A model generated the notes under the pieces. That model was not told the DNA's origin. It saw only the letters and a list, made by a program, of their open reading frames with translations, and did no database searches. Made by a program: the position numbers and the translations under genes. Source: Nitrosomonadales bacterium (GTDB lineage Bacteria; Pseudomonadota; Gammaproteobacteria; Burkholderiales; Gallionellaceae). Taken from it: a DNA stretch of 64,000 nt. Location: positions 93,640-157,639 of the forward strand of contig JADKHS010000035.1 in NCBI GenBank assembly GCA_016721605.1, read 5' to 3'. Of the stretch, positions 28,067-38,219 are shown piece after piece (positions within the stretch are counted from its first letter, which is position 1; each line of letters starts with the position of its first letter).

Positions 28067-29578
28067 TTAATGGCCGACTCTATAATGGACTAGCCGGTTC
28101 AACCAAGACTCAGCAGCCAGCTTATTGATCTCCAGAACCTGATCAGGGAAAAATCCCCAAAATAGTACCAATAATGCCGGTATGCATAACAACCCGAATT
28201 CGCGAGAGCGCAGATCCTGCACTTGATTTAAGTGAGCATGAACAATTGGCCCAAAAAAAGCACGGCGGATAAAGGACAGCGTATAAGCTGCGCCAAGAAT
28301 TGCCCCTAGTAATGCAGCAACACCCAAGCCAGGATGGGCATTTATCGCGCTTATAATCAATAACAACTCTGCCGCAAAACCACTGGTTCCAGGCATGCCG
28401 ATACTAGCGGCGGCAAATAAAAAGAAAAAACTGGTCAATCTAGGCATCACTTTCGCTAACCCACCAAGGTGAACAGCTTCAGTGCTACCTATGCGATGCT
28501 GGATAAAACCTGCAATCAACATCAGACAGCTTGCAATCAAGGAAAAATTGAGCAATTGAAAGATCGCCCCTTGAACGCCTTGTATATTGAGAGTCGCAAT
28601 ACCGATTATCACCAGTCCCACATGGCTAATGCTGGCATACGCCAGCAAACGGCGTAAATTGGTCTGTTGCAGGGCAATCATCGCGGCGTAAATCAAAGTA
28701 ATGGCACCTACGATACTCAGCACCCAGGCATACTTAACCGATGCATTGGGGGTTAACGGCAAAGCAAAACGCAGTATGCCAAACGCACCTAATTTCAGAC
28801 CAACGAGTAATGCTGTCAATTGTGTCGGTGCCTCAACGGCGGTAGTTGGCAGCCAAGTATGAAATGGCACCAACGGTATCTTAACTGCAAATCCAATAAT
28901 TAATAACAAAAAAACAATAGCTTGGATATTATCCGGTATAGCTGTGTTCAACAACCGGATACTGAAGGATAAGCTCTGTGGAATGCTGCCACCCATCTGG
29001 GTAGCATGATTTACCGCCAGCATGACAAAGGCAAACAACAATAGCACTCCGCTGAATAACATATACAGCATGTATTTCATCGCCGCGCCGCGCCGCTGGG
29101 GGCCTGCGCCCCACAAACCAATCAGAAAGAAAATCGGCGGCAATATCAATTCCCAGAACAAAAAGAACAACATCAGATCCATCGCGACAAACACGCCCAT
29201 AGTGCCGCCTTCCAGCGCCAGCAGCAGCGCAAAATGAAAACGGGTTAAATTTTGCACCGAATTCCACGAGGCGATAATGGCAACCAATGTCAACAGAGCT
29301 GACATTGGTAAAAATAAGATTGAAATACCATCTATCCCGATCAGGAATTCGATATTCAGACTCGGAATCCAGGCATATTGTTCGACAAGCTGAAAATTAT
29401 TGCCCTTAGCTGCATCAAACAACCATACCACCACCAGCGTTGCGATCAACTCAAGCCCAGCAATTGATAAGGCAATCTTTTTGGCCAAATTAACGTTGTG
29501 GGTGATCCCAATTGCAATGGCGCCTAATAAAGGCAGCAGAATAGTGAGGCTTAATATGGGAAAAGCTTCATTAATCAT
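28067..29578 (-). CDS. NuoM/MrpD-like membrane subunit (third NuoM type)
   Basis: A 503-residue polytopic protein of the NADH-quinone oxidoreductase subunit M / Mrp antiporter D family, with about 14 membrane segments. The conserved Glu is in FFLFWELILPPIFFLIGLWG, and the channel Lys in GFAVKIPLVPFHTWLP is present. Last gene of the cluster led by another NuoM-like gene and dabA; its start overlaps the preceding gene by 8 bp. In this setting it probably serves ion-driven inorganic-carbon uptake rather than complex I, since no hydrophilic Nuo subunit is nearby. Confidence 0.85.
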   Translation of the reverse strand: MINEAFPILSLTILLPLLGAIAIGITHNVNLAKKIALSIAGLELIATLVVVWLFDAAKGNNFQLVEQYAWIPSLNIEFLIGIDGISILFLPMSALLTLVAIIASWNSVQNLTRFHFALLLALEGGTMGVFVAMDLMLFFLFWELILPPIFFLIGLWGAGPQRRGAAMKYMLYMLFSGVLLLFAFVMLAVNHATQMGGSIPQSLSFSIRLLNTAIPDNIQAIVFLLLIIGFAVKIPLVPFHTWLPTTAVEAPTQLTALLVGLKLGAFGILRFALPLTPNASVKYAWVLSIVGAITLIYAAMIALQQTNLRRLLAYASISHVGLVIIGIATLNIQGVQGAIFQLLNFSLIASCLMLIAGFIQHRIGSTEAVHLGGLAKVMPRLTSFFFLFAAASIGMPGTSGFAAELLLIISAINAHPGLGVAALLGAILGAAYTLSFIRRAFFGPIVHAHLNQVQDLRSREFGLLCIPALLVLFWGFFPDQVLEINKLAAESWLNRLVHYRVGH

Positions 29579-31157
29579 GTTTACCGTTCCCTATCGCCCT
29601 GTCATCGATGAGTGTAAGCGGCGGACTACTAGCGTGTTTCTCTTCATGTTTTTGGTAGTGCTCATCTATAACGTTCGGGGCTTTTTCAATAAAATGTAAC
29701 CAGGGTTGCGTGTTAAAACCGATGCCTATAAGCAGCGAGCAAATTGTTACGGCTATGACTGGTTCGATCTTGGCCGCATAAGGGTTATTGCTAGGTTGCT
29801 GTATGACGCGTTTGGCTCTGGTCATAAACATCTGTTGAAAGGCTATCAGCAGGGAAGCGGCTGCCAGCACATTGCCAACCAGAATAAAGATCGCAGTTAA
29901 CCAGCCATATTCATCGATAGTGCCTTCAATCAAGAGATGTGCCGCGTCATAGCCTGGTGTGCCTGGCATGACCATGGTACTCAGCGCGGCCATAAAAAAA
30001 AGTAGCGCGACGCTAATATTGCTGTCAAAAAGGCCGCCCAAGCGCGGAGTGAAAGCCGTGCGCGTTCGCTTATAAATCAGACCGATGCTTAACAGCATAC
30101 CCGCTGATGCCAAACCATATACCAGCGACAGGAATACGCTGCCATTCAACCCATGCGCGTTAAAACAGAAAACACCTATTACCAGCATCCCGGTATGGCT
30201 AATGACGGCAAAAGCCAGTAAGCGGCGAATATTAATCTGCATCAATGCCAACAATGCACCGTAAAAAATCCCTATCAGGCTCAGTACAACCACAAATCCA
30301 GCCCAGTGTTCAGCAACCTCCGTAACCAGCGGCAAGATAAAACGGATGGTGGCGTAAATACCCAGCTTCAAGCCAACCAGGAAAACGGTGGCACTGGCGA
30401 CTGAACCTTGTTCTGCCAAAACCGGTAACCAGCCATGAAACGGAAACAGGGGCATGCGAATCGCAAAGCCACAAAAAAGCAAAATAAAAATCAATGTTCC
30501 ATTTTGTAACAGAGCCTTATTTTGTTTCAGCGTCGACCAGTCGAAACTCGGAATGGCCTCTGAGCCCACTAAGCCAAAACTCAGTAGCAGAAAGCCGGAT
30601 AAAGTCATTAGCAACCCCCAACTCCAGTACCGCACCAGACAAGTGATCGCCCAGTGCTTTTTTTGTCCAGTTCCGGCATAGCGTGTCAATAAGATAACCG
30701 GCAGTAATTCCAATAAGGTCCAAAACCAGAATTGCATCACATTTAATGCAGAGAAGGCGCCAATCAGGATGACTTCATAGCCAAGCAGGCAGGCTATGAA
30801 TTTCCAATCAGTGTCTTGACGGGTAATTAATTTATAAACCAGAATCAGCAGCGCCAAGATCGCTGTGAGCGGAATAAACAGAACGCTCAGGCCATCAACA
30901 CCAACACTGTAATTAATAAAACCAAAGAAATGTTTCTGCTCGGCCAGTTGAATTCCAGCTGTATCTGGATCAAACACGGACAGCAAATAAAAACTTAGAA
31001 ATAAATTGAGCAGTGTGCCCGCAAAACCGAGACCCAGAGCGACAGTGGTAGAGCGTGAAAATAGAATGGCTGACATGGCCGCCAGCGGCACGATAGTCAG
31101 CGTAGTCAACAGCGGAAAAGCTACCGACTCTGACCAGAAAGTGACATTTGTAACCAT
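29571..31157 (-). CDS. NuoM/MrpD-like membrane subunit with Lys-to-Arg change
   Basis: A 528-residue membrane protein, divergent in sequence from the two other NuoM-like proteins of the cluster. NuoM architecture is visible: VGVDGLSVLFIPLTAIL, FWFWTLLELLPVILL, LKLGIYATIRFILPL and LLAFAVISHTGMLVIG. In the channel motif the usual Lys is Arg (CGFAIRMPLFPFHGWLP). The C-terminus has a hydrophilic tail with EEKHASSPPLTLIDD. Starts 7 bp after the NuoL-like gene, so co-transcribed. Confidence 0.85.
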   Translation of the reverse strand: MVTNVTFWSESVAFPLLTTLTIVPLAAMSAILFSRSTTVALGLGFAGTLLNLFLSFYLLSVFDPDTAGIQLAEQKHFFGFINYSVGVDGLSVLFIPLTAILALLILVYKLITRQDTDWKFIACLLGYEVILIGAFSALNVMQFWFWTLLELLPVILLTRYAGTGQKKHWAITCLVRYWSWGLLMTLSGFLLLSFGLVGSEAIPSFDWSTLKQNKALLQNGTLIFILLFCGFAIRMPLFPFHGWLPVLAEQGSVASATVFLVGLKLGIYATIRFILPLVTEVAEHWAGFVVVLSLIGIFYGALLALMQINIRRLLAFAVISHTGMLVIGVFCFNAHGLNGSVFLSLVYGLASAGMLLSIGLIYKRTRTAFTPRLGGLFDSNISVALLFFMAALSTMVMPGTPGYDAAHLLIEGTIDEYGWLTAIFILVGNVLAAASLLIAFQQMFMTRAKRVIQQPSNNPYAAKIEPVIAVTICSLLIGIGFNTQPWLHFIEKAPNVIDEHYQKHEEKHASSPPLTLIDDRAIGNGKHD

Positions 31158-31164
31158 CAGCGCC

Positions 31165-32733
31165 TCACAGTGCGGCCAGTAATATTATCGCCACAAACAA
31201 TACGAGATAGCCGGGTTGAAGCAGCAACTGCTCTATGTTGTTGGTAGCATGACCAATCCGACGACCGTAATCGATCATATCTTTGCCAATCCCGCGTATC
31301 ACCAAGCGATCCTCAAACCAATACAGAGCAGCGGCAACCCGGTGGGCAAAATTACCGATCAAACCGCTGCCTCGGGCAAAGTCGTCATCCTGACTCTTCA
31401 GCTTCCCGTCAATTTTTTGTTTTTCCAGTTGTGCCAGTGAAGATATTGTATGCATTGCGGGGATTGGAATCCCCATGGCACGATCAACAACATGATCATC
31501 AAAATACGCCAGGTCACGAGCCAACCTGCGTACTGGTTTTACCAAAATCCTGTCAGCAATCTGATCCATCCAAAGACGCTGCAGGGATGCAATATAAGCC
31601 CAGCGTAAATTTGCAATTTTAGAAAAAAAAGGCTTGATCGGATTGCCCCGTATATAGTGCATTAACGATGGGGCAGTTAGTACCAGATAACCGCGAACTA
31701 TCGCGTGGGCGCAAAGATGCCAGCTTGCGAGTTGCCAAAAACCAAGCCCACATTCCAGGAACATCAACCCTAATTGGCTTGTTGTCGATGAGAACAGCGA
31801 ACTCTTAACATCAGTCTGGGTGAGTCCGACAAAGAAACCATACACGGCCGTTAACAAACCTACGATTGCAACCAAAATCATGATCAGCGGTGCCCGCTCA
31901 AGAATGGGCTGCAATAAAATCATAAGATAGACGCCTGAATGCACCATAATCGCACCGTAAAATCCCGCGCTGGATGGCGTAGGCCCCTCCGCTGCCCTTG
32001 CCAGCCAAGGGGAAAAAGGTAGCTGCGCTGATTTTGCAAAAGCTGCTATGGCAAAACAGAATGCAATCGCACTGGCCTGTCTGGGAGATAGTTGCGCTGA
32101 CAAAATATTAATCTGCGACCAATCGAGGCTGTGAAGCCACGCATAACTAAATCCAATACCCAACAAAAATCCGGCATCGCCAATGCGGTTAGCGACAAAT
32201 ACACGCGTCGCATTCGAGGCCGCAACAGGACGGTCATAAGCATAAGCTATCAACAAATACGAGGAAAATCCGGCAATCTCCCAGCTCATAAAAGTGCCCA
32301 CTGCACTATCTGATAGCACTAACATCATCATTGCTGCAGCAAACAGGCTCAAGATAAAGAAGAAGCGGTGAAAACCAACTTCCCGGTGCATGTAATTTAT
32401 CGAAAACCGAAAAACGATGAATAACAGAATGCAAAATAGGGCTGCCAATTTCACGCTGAAACCGGTAGTAATAAAATTTATCTGAATGTTCAACGTGCCA
32501 CTGGTAAGCCATTGACCGAGAACCCATGAACCGGAATTTTTACCCAGCAAATCTGCACCGAGCAGGATCAAAGCCAGCAGACAGGACAGCGTAATAGCCC
32601 AGCTGGCGACAGCCGCTGTCGTCTTTTCACTGGCTTCGCCTTTAAGCACACCCAATAAATAGCCAATGCCAATAACAGCGGCGGCGACCAAGGGAAACAA
32701 TGGAATTAAAGCGACTAAATTATCCACTTTCAA
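31165..32733 (-). CDS. dabB: NuoL-like DabB proton channel subunit
   Basis: A 522-residue NuoL/MrpA-like protein placed 25 bp after dabA, the position of DabB in Dab bicarbonate-uptake complexes. Features are FMSWEIAGFSSYLLIAYAYD (membrane Glu), AAFAKSAQLPFSPWLARAAEG (channel Lys) and PSSAGFYGAIMVHSGVYLM. The protein lacks the long horizontal helix of true NuoL and is shorter than NuoL (about 610). The proposed role is to pass protons or Na+ that drive DabA. Assignment as DabB is from context and length. Confidence 0.82.
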   Translation of the reverse strand: MKVDNLVALIPLFPLVAAAVIGIGYLLGVLKGEASEKTTAAVASWAITLSCLLALILLGADLLGKNSGSWVLGQWLTSGTLNIQINFITTGFSVKLAALFCILLFIVFRFSINYMHREVGFHRFFFILSLFAAAMMMLVLSDSAVGTFMSWEIAGFSSYLLIAYAYDRPVAASNATRVFVANRIGDAGFLLGIGFSYAWLHSLDWSQINILSAQLSPRQASAIAFCFAIAAFAKSAQLPFSPWLARAAEGPTPSSAGFYGAIMVHSGVYLMILLQPILERAPLIMILVAIVGLLTAVYGFFVGLTQTDVKSSLFSSTTSQLGLMFLECGLGFWQLASWHLCAHAIVRGYLVLTAPSLMHYIRGNPIKPFFSKIANLRWAYIASLQRLWMDQIADRILVKPVRRLARDLAYFDDHVVDRAMGIPIPAMHTISSLAQLEKQKIDGKLKSQDDDFARGSGLIGNFAHRVAAALYWFEDRLVIRGIGKDMIDYGRRIGHATNNIEQLLLQPGYLVLFVAIILLAAL

Positions 32734-32758
32734 GCTTCCACCAGTTGGGATTGTCTTA

Positions 32759-35700
32759 TCAAGGCAGGCGGTAACTTAGGCTCTGATTCCGGAAATAGTC
32801 TGCTGATTTTTTGCATATGGGTAAATCCCTGACTTCGGCCTTCCAGGAAACAAACCCAATTCCGCGCTCAAAGATAGATATGTCGCCACTATCTGGATCT
32901 ATCGCGGTCAAATGCACCCAACCACCTGCAATCAATTCGCGTAACCCTTCTTGCCGGGCATATATTTGCCCCAGAATCTCGGTTTTTGCTTCGACTATAA
33001 TCTGCAGTCGCATCGGCTCATGGATTTCGACCATTTGCCGAGGCAGGCCTGTACGCAAATCGCTGGACGCACCCTCCATGACGCCGAACATTCCTGTCAC
33101 GTTATGCGGTACTTTTGTTCCACAACCGAAACGTTCGTTATCAATAGTGGAGAAATAATATTCCAGGCTAATGCCTGCACCTACAGGCCCTGCGACCAGC
33201 AAGATGTTTTCGATAATTTTTCCATCCGGATCCTGAGTTGCATCGTAGGAAATCAAAAACATGCGGCGATCGAGGAAGATTCCCTGAGTGACCGCACGCC
33301 GTCCAATAACCGCGGCAGCATTGGTAGCATGGCCATATTCAGGACGAACCTGGCTTAAATCCTGGGAGCGTTGTGTCACATGCTGCAATGCAGCCGAAGG
33401 CGACGAAGGATTATTGGCCGAGACGAAACGTCGGCAACGTTCCTGGGCCGAAAGTTCACGAGCCTGGAGGACGCAGGACTTGAAGTTATCAAAAGCGTCC
33501 CACAGATTTGCCGGCATATCTTCTAAATCGTACCAAATAATGGTATCACTACAAGTATCGTGCTGGGCACCGACAAATCGGCAATCTTCGGGAATAAGAA
33601 TGCCTCGTTCCGCCAATAGTTGGCGTATTTCAGGGCGAACGTAGAAGCCCGGCAACCCGGTCAGCCTGCTGTTGATCGGTAAAACCCAGGCTAGGGTGAT
33701 CCAGCGTTGCCGCCGCAACGACATCCTTGGAAGTAAACTGAAGCTTAGTCGCCACTTTTGGTATGAGAATTTGGCGTAAACGATCTACTAATGCTTGCTG
33801 TTGTTTAGGTATGATTGCTTTACCAAGCAGGCCAAGGAGCGTGAATGGTGCCAGCAGATCAATAGCCGCGTGCGACAGCAACAAGTTACGGCGGATATTT
33901 TGATGCAGCAGATAGACAAGCCGTCCGTATAAGCTCCGTCCTTTATTATGCGCAGCAAGTTGTTCCGCACTACCCTCTTGGGGTATTTCGTTAACGTCAT
34001 TAACCGGAATGACTCCAAGGGGGCATAAGGGCGTTACATCATGGTCATCCAAGCCTTTATAGTTCATCGGGACACCAAAAAACCCCGCAGCACCCAATGT
34101 TTCGATAGCAGGATTTAATTCTTCCAAATGACGACGAACACTTTCTTCACGTTCATCCATGCAGAACATGATCTGTGCGTCGGGGCGCTTATCGCGTTTT
34201 TCCCAGCGTCCCTGCTTATGGTTAGCACGCATCGCCTGGAAAATACTGTCAGAATAATGGCGCTCATATGCGTACAGCCAAACTTTGCCGCGCTCCGCCA
34301 CTGTAAACTGATCCAATAATGTCAGCATCTGTAACAAATCCTGCTTTTGAAATGCTTGGGCATGTGACGCATCTAGCCCCAAGTGCTGGCATAAACGAAA
34401 CAATCGCCAGCCGCTGCTATAAATTGTATGGGTGGCACCTTGCTGTTCAGCGAGCGGGCTGGATTGCCAAGTTTGAATCAGGTCAGCAAGCTGCTGCCAA
34501 TCCGCTCGCTCATGTCGTTCCGAGCCCGCAAGCCTGATCAGCGACTCTGCCCGCTGGGTCAGATATTCCGGCAAATTGCCTTGGTATAGCTGACTGCGCA
34601 CCATAAATTCCGAGAGGTTTCTTTGGAAATAGGCCTGCAAACTACTCAGTTTAGCTTCGATTAACCAGTTTTCGCGGCAAACTTGATTTAACCAGAGTTG
34701 ATCCAGCGTTAACCGTATTGCCAGATAATCGGCAAGACTAGGTTTAGAATCATCTGGAGCATGATATTTAGGATTATGCTGGCGCCAATTGATAAAACCT
34801 GACCACCCAGGAAGTTCAAGTGCCAGTCGCTGCAGGTATCCTTCCCATTTTTCTTGCGGAATCTCAAGCCGGGTTAGTTGCAGAATGATTGTGTCCACCG
34901 CATCCACGGGCAACTCAGCCATTACCGCTTGCCAATTAGGTAACTCATCCAGATACGGATTGGCATCATATCGGGTGGTTTCTCGCCACGAGGCATATAG
35001 CCCCAAGCGGCTGCGCTCTGGTATATGCCATGCCGCTACGCCTTCGTCCATGCAGGATGCACAAATACGAATCAGTTGTGGACGAACGGAGTCAAGAATA
35101 TCAATCCCGCTCACCGCCAGAATAAAACCGCGCAAAGTAATGCCATCACCCACTTGACCCAGCAAATTATTCAATGCCTCACTAGCCTGCTGTTGTATTC
35201 GCTCATGAGTCGATGACATATTCCCATCGCGAACGTGCTCAAGCCATTCTTCAGCTTGCTCCAATGACAAATCCAGCAGATTCTCTGGATGTAGCCCCGC
35301 ATCTTCCATTTCAAGCCTTGTTAGGATGGCTTCCCACAATTGCCGGATGATATTATCCGAAACCATGCTATCAGCCCGCAATTCCTTACGGACTTGGTCC
35401 GGGACATCGGCTTGCACGGTATCCAATACGTTCAATTCTTCTATCTGCCAATTTAACTGGCTGACGGTTAATGGCTGTAGGTCAAATAACAAGGCGATGC
35501 GATAAATATCTTTGCGCCGGATGGTTCTATCCTTTGCCTGGCAGACTATTTGCTCTGACTGTAATTGCGGGTCATGCGCGAGCGCCGCAAAAATGTCGCT
35601 GTCGTCAATACGGCCTTGTTGATAATAATTACGGCTAAGTGTTTCCGGGAAGATAACCGTACATTCCGGTTAACGCTTCGCCCGCCGCCAATGCTTTTTC

Positions 35701-35859
35701 AAACGGAAGGTGCTGAAAACCATGCAGGGTGTTGTGGTGTACGAAATTATGGAGAGGTGCTTGCCCGGGCAAAACATGATCCAGATGATGTATTGCCATC
35801 GTGATTTGCTCGCGTAAGTTATTTGCTTGATCATCGCATTTTAAATGTGCTTCATGCAT
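32759..35859 (-). CDS. dabA: DabA (DUF2309) inorganic-carbon transporter subunit, broken
   Basis: UPF0753/DUF2309 protein, carbonic-anhydrase-like partner of DabB. N-terminal HNFVHHNTLHGFQHLPFEKA is followed by a frame change near 35640 (CCCGGAAACA; net one extra base or two missing), then a long frame containing IMFCMDEREESVRRHLEEL, which carries the Cys and Asp zinc-site pair. A second break lies at about 33640-33660: the frame ends ADRVAGLLRSP and the next begins RPEIRQLLAERGILIPED. Family members have about 50 more residues there, including GHG and DCGAC with the other zinc ligands. The C-terminus (GHATNAAAVIGRRAVTQGIF onward) is intact. About 1035 residues as read. Confidence 0.85.
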
Positions 35860-35862
35860 TAA

Positions 35863-37338
35863 CTAACCCTCCAAAATTCGCAACCTGATCAAACCGTTCA
35901 TTTGTGAGATGGTTGCCGCTGACAGCTCGACCAACGATGCAGGAAACAGACCGAATAACACGATTCCGCCAACCAGAACGCTAAGCGCCAATAACTCCGG
36001 CGGTCTTAAATCTTCGATATGCTTCATCTGCGGCTTTACCGGGCCGGTAAATAGCAAGCCAATGGTACGAATCGCATAAGCGGTACTGATGAGAATTCCC
36101 AGGCTAAAAAACACCATTAAACCACCCCACTGCTGAAAACCACCGACCATCGCGTGCAGTTCTGCCACCGCTCCGATCGATCCCGGCATTCCCATCGCTG
36201 CCAGCAGTATTACGGTAGTAAAAAACGCGAAGCGCGGCATCACTTGGACCAGTGAGCTGTAATCCTGGATGTTACGGGTGTGGGTGCGCTCATACAGCAT
36301 ACCTACTACCATAAACATCCCGCCGGCAATCAAACCGTGAGCACTCATCTGCATAACAGCGCCTGTGAGGCCGACCTCATTTAATGTGGAAATACCTAAC
36401 AAAACGATGCCCATATGACTAATTGAAGAATAGGCAACCATGGCCTTAAGGTCGCTCTGCCGCCAAGCCAATAAACCTCCATAAATTATGCCGAACAATG
36501 CCAGAAAAACCAGCAACGATTGCAATGTATGAGCGGCTGTTGGCAGCATGACAACTACCCGCAATAGACCGTAAGCGCCCATTTTTATCAAAATACCGGA
36601 CATCAAGATACTAACTGGACTGGGCGCTTCGACGTGCGCCAGCGGTAACCAACCGTGCAGTGGAAAAATAGGCATCTTGACACCGAAGCCGATTAAAAAA
36701 CCGATAAATGCCCATATTTGCTGGTTTTTTGGCATATTTTCTGACACATGGGTCATCGCGCTCATCAGGGAGACATGTTCTGGAACATACTGAAAGACTG
36801 CGATCAAGCTAACCAACATGAATACCGAACCGCTCATGGTATACAGTACAAAATTAAGACTTGCTGTTTGTCGCCGTTTGCCGCCCCAGCGGTCTATCAG
36901 GAAAAATAGCGGGATTAAGGTGATTTCCCAGAAAATGTAGAAAAGAGACCAGTCCTGAGCCAGAAAAACACCCAGCATGCCAAATTCGGACAACAGTATG
37001 CCAATGTTGTAACCTTTGACATTTTTAGTAATATCGGCAGAAGCTAATAACGCAAATAAAGTGAGCAGTGATGTCAAGACGACCAGCGGCATGGACAAAC
37101 CGTCAACACCTAGCGCATAAGAACTACCGATTTTGGGATTAATCGAGAAATATTCATTGAACTGCATACCTGCATCATGCGGGTCATAACTGAAAAGCAA
37201 GTAACAAGTAAGCAATAAGACGATGCTGGTAACCAGCTTGCCAATGCCGCGAGCGACATCTGGATTCCGGCCAGGGAGCAGCGCCAACACCAAGGCACCA
37301 ATTGCCGGCGTCAAGAGTATTGAACTTAAAATCCCCAT
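35863..37338 (-). CDS. NuoM/MrpD-like membrane subunit (cluster leader)
   Basis: A 491-residue NuoM-type protein with about 14 membrane segments: YALGVDGLSMPLVVLTSLL, DWSLFYIFWEITLIPLFFLI with the conserved Glu, GFGVKMPIFPLHGWLPLAHV with the channel Lys, and MVAYSSISHMGIVLLGIS. It ends 3 bp before the dabA start and is the first gene of the five-gene unit 37338-28067. It resembles complex I subunit M more closely than the two later NuoM-like proteins. Divergent from the carbonic anhydrase gene. Confidence 0.88.
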   Translation of the reverse strand: MGILSSILLTPAIGALVLALLPGRNPDVARGIGKLVTSIVLLLTCYLLFSYDPHDAGMQFNEYFSINPKIGSSYALGVDGLSMPLVVLTSLLTLFALLASADITKNVKGYNIGILLSEFGMLGVFLAQDWSLFYIFWEITLIPLFFLIDRWGGKRRQTASLNFVLYTMSGSVFMLVSLIAVFQYVPEHVSLMSAMTHVSENMPKNQQIWAFIGFLIGFGVKMPIFPLHGWLPLAHVEAPSPVSILMSGILIKMGAYGLLRVVVMLPTAAHTLQSLLVFLALFGIIYGGLLAWRQSDLKAMVAYSSISHMGIVLLGISTLNEVGLTGAVMQMSAHGLIAGGMFMVVGMLYERTHTRNIQDYSSLVQVMPRFAFFTTVILLAAMGMPGSIGAVAELHAMVGGFQQWGGLMVFFSLGILISTAYAIRTIGLLFTGPVKPQMKHIEDLRPPELLALSVLVGGIVLFGLFPASLVELSAATISQMNGLIRLRILEG

Positions 37339-37516
37339 TATTTAGTTCAATTAATCCAAAAAAATATTTAATTATTGTGCTCACAATACTACAATGGAAT
37401 TGGATCAATACATAATTTTAAAAACGAAGTAAGATATGCACAGTATCTTAAATTCAAGGATTTTTTAAACCAACGAACGTTTACATATATAACTATTCCA
37501 GCATCATTAAAAAACC

Positions 37517-38188
37517 ATGAAAACCTTAACTAAACAAATGCAATCAACTATTACTCCTGCAATGGCACTAGAGTTATTAAAAGAAGGCAACCGAAGGTTT
37601 CAAAGCAACCTCAAAGCAAATCGTAATCTGTTGCAACAAGCCAGTGAAACGTCGGATGGTCAACATCCATTTGCAATTGTTTTAAGTTGTATAGATTCCC
37701 GCACCTCAGTGGAGTTAATTTTTGACCAAGGTTTGGGCGATGTCTTTAGTGTACGGATTGCCGGCAATATCATGAATGAAGACATTCTTGGCAGTATGGA
37801 ATATGGCTGCAAAGTCGCTGGCGCCAAAATTATAGTAGTTTTAGGCCATACCAATTGCGGCGCCATAGCGGGTGCTTGCGACCACATAGAAATGGGTAAC
37901 CTGACAGCCTTGTTAAATAAAATACAACCGGCTGTTTTTAATGAAAAAAGCGAAACAAAAAACCGTAGTTCAAGCAACCCTGAGTTCGTAGAGAAAGTAT
38001 CTACTATCAACATAAAAAGAACAATACATACCATCATGGAACGTAGCCCAATTTTAAAAGAGCTGGTTGAAACTGGTGCAATTGGACTTGTTGGTGGAAA
38101 ACATGACATCGCATCGGGTGTAGTCACTTTTTATGACGACACGTTAATTATCAATAATCCCAAGGAGCCACTCTCAAATACAAACTGA
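37517..38188 (+). CDS. Beta-class carbonic anhydrase
   Basis: A 223-residue beta-carbonic anhydrase, interconverting CO2 and bicarbonate. Zinc ligands are in LSCIDSRTSVE (Cys, and the Asp-Arg dyad) and LGHTNCGAIAGAC (His, Cys). The C-terminus has GAIGLVGGKHDIASGVVTFYDD. No signal peptide, so cytosolic. It faces the dab cluster across a 178-bp AT-rich gap, so joint control is likely. A cytosolic CA next to a bicarbonate-accumulating pump would short-circuit the pool unless it is inactive, sequestered or expressed under other conditions. Confidence 0.93.
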   Translation: MKTLTKQMQSTITPAMALELLKEGNRRFQSNLKANRNLLQQASETSDGQHPFAIVLSCIDSRTSVELIFDQGLGDVFSVRIAGNIMNEDILGSMEYGCKVAGAKIIVVLGHTNCGAIAGACDHIEMGNLTALLNKIQPAVFNEKSETKNRSSSNPEFVEKVSTINIKRTIHTIMERSPILKELVETGAIGLVGGKHDIASGVVTFYDDTLIINNPKEPLSNTN

Positions 38189-38219
38189 TTTCACAAAACA
38201 AAATCAGTCAATAACTGCA

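Noticed and set aside
28067..37338. Complex I (nuo) operon
   Set aside because: Only NuoL/NuoM-like subunits occur, dabA lies among them, and no peripheral-arm or other membrane nuo genes are present.
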